Assembly (NCBI RefSeq): GCF_028769735.1
Contig: NC_088170.1
Span: 49,943,585 to 50,007,584, forward strand
Direction: 5' to 3'
Length of the DNA: 64,000 bases
Source: Zonotrichia leucophrys gambelii
Taxonomy: Eukaryota > Chordata > Aves > Passeriformes > Passerellidae
In this document: piece after piece, positions 12,701-23,245 of the stretch
How the letters are laid out: every line of letters starts with the position of its first letter
Position numbering within the stretch: position 1 is the first letter of the stretch
The notes under the pieces: generated by a model
What the model was told of the DNA's origin: nothing
The model's database searches: none
What the model saw: the letters and a program-made list of their open reading frames with translations, nothing else
Made by a program: the position numbers and the translations under genes

Positions 12701-15700
12701 TCTAGAATTCTCTCACACACAGAATAAATGGTTGAACACCAATGCCTCTTACTACATTCCCTATTTTTCTTTGCTAAGAAATGTATTTTATTGTTTGGAA
12801 ATCATTCTTATACCCTGTGTCAGGATAAGCAGATAATTTAGAGCACTAGAGGTGCTTTGCTTTAAAGGAGAATAGGGTAAGAGAAAAATTTCTTTCAGTT
12901 CACTTGTGAAAATTGTCTTCAATGTATTTGAAGATATTTTAGATAATTTTTGTGTTCTCTCAGATCACACCTGAACTTGATCCCATCAAAATCTGTGGCA
13001 ACACTTCCTGTTCCTTTAAGGGAGCTACAGTTTCTTGTAGAGAGGCTTGGGTGTGTAAGGGAGACAAGAAGGAGCTTTGCAATTAAAACTGTTACATGGT
13101 AGTCTGACTTAGAAGTATTCAGGACTTGTCAAAGAAACTAGCAATTAACTCTGAACTCTGTAAAATTTCAATCCTTAAATACAAAAGAGAGATCTCTTCC
13201 ATTTGTAATTATCTTTGTGGGCTCTAAAAAAATAGGCTCCAGATAAAGAAAAGTATTTCCTTGAATTAAACCCCGTGAGTAGTGTTAGATTGAAAGATCA
13301 TTATTATGAAAATATTGTTCTGTGTAAAACCTCAGTGTGATTCTGTTAGGAAAAAACTCAAAAATATATAATTTATTATTGAAAATTCCTCCACTTGTGC
13401 ATAGCAGAGTCATAGGAAAGGTTTTTTAGGAGCAGAAGCTGATGAAAAAGACTTGGAAACCAGAAGAGAGAGGTTTTTGGGGAGGGAAGACATGATGTCT
13501 GTTAGCCCTGGATGGATTCAGAGGTGTGGAAGACTGAAGATTAGATGATAATAAACTCAGAAATAAAAACTGAAGCATTTTGGACATACTGTGCATTCCT
13601 CAGTGTCTTTGGAGTAAGAGACTGTTCAGGTGAGACACTGACCCTCTTGCTGTAACATACCCTTGACCAGAAGGTGAGCTCAACAAAGAATCCAGATTCC
13701 TCCTAAAAATCTGATTTTCTCCTCAGAGGTATGTGAAACCAGCAGGTGTATTGCTGCTTTACAGGAAAACATTTTAGAAACTATGTTATTTAAGTGCACA
13801 GTATCCTACAGTTAGGAGCATTTTAATTTGGAAGTCTTCAATCTCCCAACATCTTTTTTTTTTTAAATAATTCCTAATAATGATATATTGACATAGTTGC
13901 AGTAAATCCAGTATCTGAGAGGCCTTTTCCTGGCCTCTTCTCTTTCAGAGTTCTTGAATGCAAAATTGCAGTGATGTCTTATCGACCAAAATTGATTTCA
14001 ATTGTGTGTTTTAAACAAAAAACAAACAAACAAACAAACAAAAAAGGGTCTAAGGAGAACAGAATGTAATTCTAATTATGGCAAGGTCAGCCAAGCCAGA
14101 CTGCATTGAGGACACCTTATTGGTCAAATGAAGGGATTGCATCTTCCTTTTGGTTTATGTCTGACAGACGTACTGCTGTGACTTGTAGAGTAATTTTTTG
14201 ACATAAAAAGTTCACTATTATGGCATAACAGAGTAGCATTTTATTGTTCATAGGATATTCCAAACTGTTTAAATTTTGCAGCTACTTAGTCTAAGCTAGT
14301 TGGATAATGTTTTTTTATTTTAAAAGATCATTTTAAACAGTTACCCAAAATATTAGTTTTCCTTGTTCTTTAACTAATTCGCAGATATTTTTACTGTAAA
14401 CTGTATTTTAGGAGATAAAAGTAGGTATTGTTTGGAACTCTCATCACAATATTCATGTCACTGAAAGCTTGGCTGCCTGTTTTCTCTGCAGACTTATGTA
14501 AATTTTCAGGGACCTTGTGTGAATGGAAGGAGTCTGAATTTGTGTCCATGGTAATCTGTTCAATGTGTAGAGGAAGTTACAATGGCCTTAGCCCATGAAA
14601 AGGATCAGTTGTTTTCATGGAAAGCAGTCAAGACATGCTTTGAATTCAGATAGTCAACTTAATCAGAGCTGGACTTTGTTTCATAAGGGTTTCTCTTTGA
14701 AAGAGCTGAATGCTGGTCACCTGCTACAATCAAAATACATCATTCATCTGTAAAGGGGCATAAAAATTTAACAGTTAGCTGAAGAATGGATACATCCCTG
14801 AAACAAAGGGAAGAAAGTCCTGCAGTAATTTAGAGTCTCTACATGGGCATGCAGAAGCATGAAAATGCCTCAGCTATTGGGGCTCATTACCTGCCTTCAG
14901 CCATGGGCAGCTGGGCTCATTCTCACTGTGCTTCTTTGGGAATGGGAATCCAGCAGTGCTTGTCCTCACTGCCTTCCTGGCTGTGCTGGGAGCCCTGCCT
15001 GGGCAGGACTGGCCAGTCCCAAATGTGGGAATTCAGAGTTGTATCAGCCACCAGAAGACATAACAACAATTCAAGTCTAGTCCTCCACCTCAGACAAAAT
15101 GGTTTTGCATGGTACAGCCCTGGTAAGAATAAAATGATTGAAACTATATTTCTCTTTTGTCTTTACTAAAAGAAATCATGTAACATTTGGTGGGTTTTCC
15201 CTGCATTTAAATGAAACCACAGTACAAATATTAGAAGTATCATTAGGCAACCTATATTTATTTGGCTATTCAACAAAAATTTAATTTGAAAGATTGACTA
15301 ATACTTGTCTCAGCTTCATCTGTTTCAGCTAATGAAAGATCCTTCTGCTTCATATCTTAAATAATCTGCTGCAGAATATTTCCAGAGATTAATGGTAGAT
15401 TTGTAGGAAGGATGGCTTGCTTCTGCTGATGAGAAGGAGGACAAGGTTAAAAATAGTAAATACAATAATGTAAGAAAATAAACAGTTCAGTGTCGGTTAT
15501 TCATGCAAATTCTTTTTGCAATACCTATCAAGTGCTACTCGAACATTTTCCACATTACCAATGTTAGCTAAATAAATTTCCCTTATTGTTGCATGAAGCT
15601 GCATTTAGAGAGCATTGTAACTACATTTCTTGGCCTTCCTTGAAAATGGCATTACCCAAAAGCTTTACAGTGGGAGGAGGCAGATTTTTTAATGCAGAGC

Positions 15701-15800
15701 TCTGAAATAGGACAGCAAGGACACCGGGTAATTACCCCTAATCCAGTTTAAGAGCTGTAAATTCACAAAATTATTTTCATAAGAACTAATGTGCCCTGTG
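9772..15800. other. Unique intronic sequence
   Basis: No exon or interspersed repeat recognised. Contains a GC-richer patch at about 10920-11230 of unknown nature, a small (CAAA)n microsatellite at about 14019-14045, and a near-duplicate ATATATAACTT at about 12289 and 12351. The longest ORF (144 codons, 12021-12455) shows no domain. Confidence 0.55.
14019..14045. repeat. (CAAA)n microsatellite
   Basis: Five to six copies of a CAAA/ACAA tetramer next to short A runs. Confidence 0.85.
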
Positions 15801-15837
15801 TGTCCGAACATCTCCAAACAGTGGGGATGTTTGGACA
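15801..15837 (+). other. Short perfect-stem hairpin (15-bp stem, 7-nt loop)
   Basis: Arms TGTCCGAACATCTCC (15801-15815) and GGGGATGTTTGGACA (15823-15837) enclose the loop AAACAGT. As + strand RNA all 15 positions pair, 13 by Watson-Crick and two as G-U wobbles. On the minus strand the two wobbles become A-C mismatches. The stem is shorter than a usual microRNA precursor, and function is unknown. Confidence 0.5.
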
Positions 15838-16707
15838 TTAAAACATGGTAGCTGCTCAAGGTGTAAGAGAGAAGACCTTTTCTTTCTCCATGGGAGCAGA
15901 AAATAACTGCAAGGATTTCCTTAAAAGTTGCAACAAAAGATAAGAGCATAGGCAGAGGTATACTGTTAGGGAGTATCTCAGATATTTTTACAGAGGAAAT
16001 AGAGATCAATGGCCAGATCAGGCTATACTGTTGGTTTCCCCACATCAAACACAATTGGATAAAGCAGAATTCTGAAAACTGTGTGGAGGAAAAAGCAACA
16101 TTAACAATAATAGTCACTTAAATAAAACTTTGTTGAGTAATTGAGTTGAACTGTACAGTGAGGAATCACAGAATTGGAACATTGGAAAATGCTCTTGTCC
16201 CCAACATAAAGGGACAAACTTTGCAGTATAAGTTAGGCGAAAATCTGCTCTACCCTATTCTTTTATTAGGGTAGTGAAAGACAGTATTGTCTAAAACCAG
16301 CATTTTCTCTTTGAAGAAAGATTGCAACACAGAAGTAAGCATCATGTGATCCCAGTTCTGTAAGGTAGCTGCAGCTGATGGATCTGAGATTTTTGCTCTT
16401 ATTAAGTATATCACTTTACAGTCATGTTTTCCTTCCTTCATCAGAGATCTAAGGGTCACATTGCTAAAGAGCATCTAGGGACATACTCCTGTGAATTGAA
16501 GCAAGGGAAGAGTCAGTCATATCACTTTCTCCAGCAATCCTCTCAAAGTTAATTCCATTGTTTTCCTGGACATAAAGGTAAATTGTCTATCACAGAACAG
16601 TAAGCGATACTTATTTTTAAGTTTAAATAGTACTTGTATTTTATTGAGGCAAAATGCTGCCGCTGTTTCAAACACCATGGATCATTTCATGTGTGGTATG
16701 CAAGTAG

Positions 16708-17190
16708 TAGGAATGGCCATGTTGGGTCATCCCTGAATTCAGTATTGTGTGACAGAGGCCAGTGCAGGTGTTTCAGAAGAATGGGCATGAAATCATACAG
16801 TAGGTAGAAGTGAAATACTCCCCAATCTTTTCTCATATTTCTCATCCATGCTGGGTACCTTTCACAATGTGTTGTGGTAAGACCTAGTATTCCTCATATC
16901 CTTACAGTCATTTCAGTCTTCATTTAACTGTTATCCTGAGCAGTTTCTTGCAGTGATAATTACCTAGACAGATGTGAATAAAGTGAATCCTTTCACTGCT
17001 TTTCTTACTTTCAGCCTCCTCATTAATGCCCCCAGGTGTTCCTGTTCTCTCAAAGAGAGGGGAACAGAAGATCCCAGTCTTCATCTTAGCAACATTCATT
17101 ACTCTTTATATTTGTTTTCTTTCCAAAACAAGCATTCTTAACTTTTTCCATCTCCTTATCTAGAACTTTTCTGTGGCCACTTTCATCTAT
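16708..17190 (-). mobile_element. Ancient degraded CR1/L3-like LINE 3' end
   Basis: The segment around 16711-16790 (GAATGGCCATGTTGGGTCAT, then AGTATTGTGTGACAGAGGCC and CAGGTGTTTCAGAAGAATGG) follows a phrase order I recognise from a family of old amniote CR1/L3-like repeats common in turtles and crocodilians, in antisense orientation. Later blocks near 17030-17110 (GTTCCTGTTCTCTCAAAGAG, ACATTCATTACTCTTTATAT) also keep the order. Divergence is high and borders are approximate. Confidence 0.5.
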
Positions 17191-18359
17191 GCTCCCTCTC
17201 ACCCATGTTATTGTGCTTTGTTGTTTTCAAGAAGGCAAGTTCAGTACAGAATGCATTTTTCCAGATGGAGCCACACTGATGATTTGTTTTAAGGGGCAAT
17301 AATATTTTTTCTTCACCATTTCTCAAATATTTCCAAATTTAGGCTTGGACTCCAGCCATACATTGAATGAAGAACTTGATTTAGCTGTCCAGGGATGCCC
17401 TGGTCTATCCTATCAGCTGATAAAATTAATTATTTTAATTAAACTAGCAAAGTAAGAGCAGGAGTTTGTTTCTGTGCTTTTTTTCAATTACTTTTTGCTG
17501 CTACTTTTGTCACAGTTAATCATCATTTGGCATTGTTACACATTTTCCGTGCCTGTTACAAGTCTTTGAATTTCTTGAAACCATAGTCTTACATAATCTG
17601 ATTAAATGAAACTTCAGTGCATCACAGCATTTTGCCATGTCCTCTTGGATCTTATAACCATTTTGCTTTCTGGAAAATTAGTAGGCATTTTGAAGAAATG
17701 TTGCATTGCTATTTAAACTGGAAATATTTTTATTTTGGGGAACTCTTTAAAAAGCTTGTGCATTTAATTACTGAATGTAGGTGTCATTGTACTATTTTGC
17801 CACCCATGCTATCCCTTGAATGTCAATTTGAATTATGGTGCCATCATCTCTCTTTAATGACTCATCTGCTGTTCACCGGGTAACCTGTCTGCTGTGCATA
17901 TTAGAAGAAAGGCTTTGGCTTGTTTGTGTTCAGGAGGTACTTTTCAGATTTGCACCAGCAGTGTTACTCTAAGCTTTGTCCTGCTGGGCCATTTAACCCT
18001 TTTAAATGTGGCCATTGATGTCATACTGGTTTGTTACATTGTGCTGATTATTTCATCCTGCTCCTCCTTAGGAATTCAATTTGCTTTTCTTTGCCAGCCT
18101 TTGTGACATAGCCACATATATACATATATTTAAAAAATACATATATATAAATATACGCAGTATATCAGTTATTAAGGCTCAGACTTGTTCTTTTAGAGTC
18201 AGCTGCATGTTCCTCTCCTCTCAGCAGTTTTATTTTCCACAAGGTAGTCTCCAGTGCCTAGAAGTTTAAACCTTCCTTGCTCACTCAGAGTGAGTTTTAG
18301 CACTCTGTTCATTTTGTCTGTTTGGGCCCGCACCCTTAAATTGAAGCATTTGTAAGAAA
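17191..18359. other. Unique intronic sequence, no feature seen
   Basis: AT-rich with no recognisable gene or repeat. A short TATA-rich, low-complexity stretch lies at about 18116-18162. Confidence 0.55.
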
Positions 18360-18720
18360 GCAGGCAGAGAGAGAGCTTCTTCTAAGGCTATAGGTAAACG
18401 TCCAGGCTGTTCCCTATTCACAGCTCTGCATTGCTAGGCGGGATATGTAAGTCAGGCTTCCTCCCCAGCACAATGGCAGAAGTGTCTAAAAGGCCCTGGG
18501 ACAAAGCGCCCTAATTATGTGCCCGAGGAGTGCTCGCAGCAGACACTCTGAATCCAGCCTATTGAAGTTCTTCTGTACCATAAAACCTCCATATAAATAT
18601 TCATAAGAGAGAGGGGGACAGGCAGACATGCTTCACAGGCTGCTAATTAATGCCTTTACCCATGGTTTTAATGCTCTACACCTAAACCGAGGACAGGATG
18701 TGTTTATCAAGGGCTTTTGA
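18360..18720. promoter_or_regulatory. Candidate conserved noncoding element / enhancer
   Basis: This block differs in texture from its AT-rich surroundings. It keeps about six CpG dinucleotides (near 18399, 18439, 18507, 18524, 18534 and 18689). It packs possible developmental factor sites: TAATTA at 18512-18517, TAATTAA at 18644-18650, CCATAAAA (HOX/CDX-like) at 18578-18585, and ACAAAG (SOX-like) at 18501-18506. No ORF or repeat explains it. Regulatory function and conservation are inferences from composition only. Confidence 0.4.
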
Positions 18721-21700
18721 GGATTTGGGGAGCTTGCAGTGGGAGTTCACTGTTTAAATCCTCTTCTGGTACTAATTCTTTATCACTGAAGAGCCAAAAC
18801 CTCTTAGTTCTGTTGGAAGTTGAGATATGTACCAGCACAGAGTTTAGGCAGCTGAATTCCCAATGAAGGAGTGATTTTATCTGTCCTGATGTAAATTCAC
18901 AAACCTCTTTAGTGCATTGAAACCTAAGTACAAGATTCAAGCATGCTCATGCTACTAACTTACCATACATTTTTAGATAATGTTTTCCTGATTCTGGTTG
19001 CTGTTAATTAATGGAGCAATTAATTAATTTATTTATTGGCTATAAAAATAATTCAATCCTGGTACATAAGTAATTGCATGGTCTTCTAATTAGGTACATT
19101 GTATTTAACTCCTAATGTTTCAGTGTTTAGTTTGTAATACAAATTTTCCTATGAATCACAGTGACATTCCCGGGCTTTCAGATTTTCATTTCAAAGATTT
19201 CTCACTATTAGAAAGTCGCAGTCAATTTGCAGTTGGTTATTGAGTGTTGACAGCTGACTGCCACAAGTTTGAACTTTCAGTTGTACTGAACTAATGGGAG
19301 CCTAGGAGGAGTTCTGCAATAGGAGTCTCAGCTCAAACTGTGTTACACACTCAGTGTAGGATTGCAAGTAACAAGAGGTCAGAACCTCCATTTTGTGGTT
19401 CAGTGCACAAATTAAGGCTTTTCATGGACTGCCACCACCACCTGAGACCTGTGAAAATGCTTTTTACTGCCTTAGAGAAAGATTGGATTATATGGGGAGA
19501 TGGTTACTGCAGGAAGGTGAAATTTCATGTTTACAGTGATTTTTCAAACCATGTTTCTATCATCTTATGGGGCTATTATTTCCACATTTTGGGTCAGATC
19601 TTGCTTAACTCAGTTTTATGGCTCCTGGCAGAGCTGAAACAATATGAACTAACAAAATAATGTTATGGGTTTGCTTTTCTGAAATCACAAATCTGCATTG
19701 TCTGCTATTACTGTTATGTAAAATGTGCATAAAGTAGACATTAGGAGGAAGGGTAGGTGATGGTTGTATGCCACTGTATAGTGGTTTTGTGCTCTGTCTG
19801 CATTCATGTGGGCCTTATATTACTTCCCATAAGATTTATCATCCCATTCCAAGATGAAGAACATATTGATTAAATACACATGAGCAAGATACATTGACTA
19901 TATAGATCGTGCAAAATATCTGATCAAAACATCTCTCTACTTCCAAATATTATCAGTATCAGAATTCCAAAATTGTCCTGGAAGTTCCAGTTTTGTAGGT
20001 GATTGGTACAGGATTAGGATGAGATTCCTGTTTACTTCATGGTACTCTCTTGGGCATACATAAACCATGAGACAGACTTTGACCCTAAAACTATATCAAA
20101 TGGTCACTAAAGACTGGATAACAAGTAACTGAAGAGAATTAAAAACAAATTTTAAAAAAATTGTGAAGAAAATAGGTTTTTAATTGGCCTGCGTGACCTT
20201 ATTTTATTTGATATCCTCCCTCTTTTTTTTTAATTAAATCTGTATCAGAAAAGAAAAAATCAAGTGTCAATATTGCTGTAGTTAGGTACAATAAACAATC
20301 ACATCCAGGAGAAATCAGTACACCATTGTTGTTTTCAGCAATCTGTGAAAGTAAAAAAATTGTTCTGTGGAACAATACACTATATTTATGTATGTTTGAT
20401 GAAGTAGGGGAGCAGATACTGAGCATTTGCTTTTTGAAACATGAGTAAAACATGCTGGTCAGCAAAAGTCTAGTGTGAGCTCTCAGTGCCTGGATTGTAT
20501 GAAAACACAGCAGTGGTGCAGCACCCTACCTGCATGGTGCAGGAGTAGGCACAGCACTGAGGAAAGCCCAGACCATCTTCTGGAACCTCAAGCCATCCCC
20601 TTTTTTTGGTACTCTTATTTTATGGGACTTCCCAAAGTAATAGTAAGAAGCTAAAACAGTGTCATTTAATCTGTCCATATTGACGTTACAATTTTTGGAA
20701 TGAACTTCTGAATAGCTGAAGTGAAATGATAGAATGATATCCCACCAAAAGCAGAGGCCATATTGATTAAATCTGGGACTCTGTGTTCTTGGTAGCTGTA
20801 AAATCTGGATGAGGACTATGGCAACCTCAGCCCCATCCAACAGCACCACACCCTCCTCATGAGTCAGCCCCTTCTTACTGCTGCCATCTCTGAGCAAAGC
20901 TCCAAGATCTGGGAAAAATTATGGCTATTAAATTCTTTTCTGACCTATGTAGCATGTACTTCTTTATTTCCAGTAATTTCCTGGTTTAGGTTGTGCCACA
21001 GAGGTTAAATTCAATATACATTTCTAATATATTGTGGTGAAATCTCACTTAGAGACAGTACTTGGAGTGTACTTAGAGTCAACAGGTAAGGCTTGGCTTA
21101 GTCAACGCGAGTTTCCAAAGGATTTTGTGATTTTATACAGCAGGAGTCAGACTGAAAAGTGACACTCAGGCAAAAGACAGACACCCCGGTCCAAAGTTAC
21201 CCAAGTCCTGAAAATGCTGAGAAATACCTGACTTTACAGATACTTCACTTCTTTCCCTGAAAGTCTCCTGACTGCTCAAAATTCTGCTTTAGTGTTTGCT
21301 AAAAATTTTTTTAATCGGGATGGCAAGGAGCTGCCTGGAGTGTTTTTCATACCTAACACATATTTGATTTTAAAAATTAATGATCTTTCAGGCATCCTTT
21401 AAAAATTAAACATTATCAGAATAGGTTAAAATACACATTTGTAGTGTTAAGCTTCATATAAGCTATTGCTGATTCTAATTCTCCTTTTCACTGCATCCTG
21501 CTGGCTTGAAAACTCCATGACTATCAGGAGACAGGTTCTTCTTCCTCTGCCTGGGGAGAGGTGAATCTGTGGGGCTATTGCTCCTTAAATGCACACGAAA
21601 GGCAAGGACAAGGCATCTGCAGGGGCAGAGGGAAGGTACTGCCCTGTGCTCATGGCAAGGGGAGCTGTGGAACTGAAGGGTAAAAGGCAGCCTAGATTAT

Positions 21701-22095
21701 GTATCAACTCAGTGTATTGTTAAAAAATACCATATCATGAATGAGTTTTAAAGTAATTGCATTATTCTGATTATTTTCTCTGCAATCTCCCTTATGCCAT
21801 TATATTAATAGTTCTGCTGAAGTCTAGTAAAAATAGAAAATTATTAAAAAATCATAACACAAACCGATAATTGCACGTCTTTGTTTTGACTTTGGTTTGT
21901 GTTTCTTGTGTGCCAGTGTTTGTCACATTTTTCTCTGTTGTCTGTCAATCATGAGACGCTGTTTTCTTTTACAAATTATGTGTTTCAGTGATGAGTTGCA
22001 ATAAGGAAATGACTAAAGGAAAAGAGTAAACATGAGATTTAAAACATGATGTTATCATAAGGGAGAACAATATATGTGTGTATGTATTTATTGAC
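18721..22095. other. Unique intronic sequence
   Basis: No exon, RNA gene or interspersed repeat recognised. ORFs of 106 codons (19340-19660, +) and 123 codons (20526-20897, -) show no recognisable domain. The segment 21720-22060 is rich in homeodomain- and octamer-like AT motifs, but nothing firm can be said. Confidence 0.5.
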
Positions 22096-22185
22096 CCATT
22101 TTTGACAAATCCTTATAGATGAACATTTACACGGACATACTGATGCACATATGTAATATAATTGTTAGGATTTGTCAAAAAATGG
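22096..22185. repeat. Foldback (inverted repeat) of about 90 bp
   Basis: Left arm CCATTTTTGACAAATCCT (22096-22113) is the reverse complement of the right arm AGGATTTGTCAAAAAATGG (22167-22185), apart from one extra A. The arms are separated by 53 bp that can form a further short TTACA/TGTAA pairing. It could be a small foldback or MITE-like relic, a transcribed hairpin, or chance. No target duplication is evident. Confidence 0.55.
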
Positions 22186-23170
22186 TAGGTTGTATATTGT
22201 TTTAAATGTTTGTATTTGTTTGGTTTTCATTATGTTTGTATATGTTATGAAATAGAGATATATTTTTGGATATATGCAGCTGCTATTGGGTTTTCATGAT
22301 AAGCTTTGGAATTTTTCAGTCTTGATGTTGTGGTGTGTAGTTCCCTCAAGGGAGTAGGATGATGTTGGTATTATTTTATAAAAGTTATGTGGCATAATCC
22401 CTAGAGTTATTTGAATACTTATGAGAAAATCATCCAGAGCAACCTCTCTCTTCCCCATGGTTATTGAAAAATAATTTCATTGAGACTGTGGTATGACTGG
22501 AGGGATAATGGTTGAGTAGAATTTGCAATTCTTTCATCAAATAAATGGGAAAGGAAAATATATAATAATTAGAGACTTCCTCCAGTAAGGAATGTCTTTC
22601 TCTCAATACCCCCTCCACCAGCATCTTCAAAGGATCCAGTCTAAGGCTGTTCATTCAGGTCCCCAAGATGATTTTAGCCACTGAAATATTTTGCAAAAGA
22701 CAAAAATTTTAACAGCTTGACTTCACAATCCCTACTGTGCTAAAAATGCGTTTATTTCAGTAAATGCTCATTTGAGGCAGCTTGCATATGGTTTACTCTT
22801 GAGAGTTCCAGATAAATATTGCCAAAGATTTAGAGCTTTTCTGGTTGGTAGCTGCTAATATTAACAGACAGAGAGTCATTGAAGAAGCATAGTATTTAAA
22901 AAAAAAAACCACAACTTTCCAAAAGCCAGTTAAATGTGGACTCTGGGATTTTGGATATAGGAGTTAAATTTGTTCTATTTTTCATTGCACTTTTATCACA
23001 GCATTTCCTGTTTGCTGGAAAGAGAATTGTGAAAGTTTTTACACTTAGGTGTACAATATAAGAAGCAGTGCTCATATTCTTCACTCTTGATTATATTTAT
23101 TACAGTACTTGACACATTGTTTTACTAGAAATTGGGATCATTTGAGTTATTAGAATACCTAGAATGTTGA
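22186..23170. other. Unique intronic sequence, no feature seen
   Basis: AT-rich with no recognisable gene or repeat. Confidence 0.55.
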
Positions 23171-23245
23171 AGAGGATTATGCAAATAAAATTATATTACC
23201 TTTACTATAAGAGGATTATGCAAATAAAATTATATTACATTTACT
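23171..23245. repeat. Tandem duplication carrying two POU octamer motifs
   Basis: A 36-bp unit starting AGAGGATTATGCAAAT is present at 23171-23206 and 23210-23245 (39-bp period), with a single C/A difference. Each copy contains the exact octamer ATGCAAAT (23179-23186 and 23218-23225) followed by AAAATTATATTAC. The near identity points to a recent duplication. Confidence 0.85.

Noticed and set aside
15689..16117. 142-codon minus-strand ORF
   Set aside because: No domain recognised, and it overlaps the sense hairpin region; codon use and composition look intronic.
16147..16230. GAATCACAGAATTGGAAC as a minus-strand CR1 3' terminus
   Set aside because: The octamer-like start fits, but the following sequence does not keep the CR1 order; too short to support.
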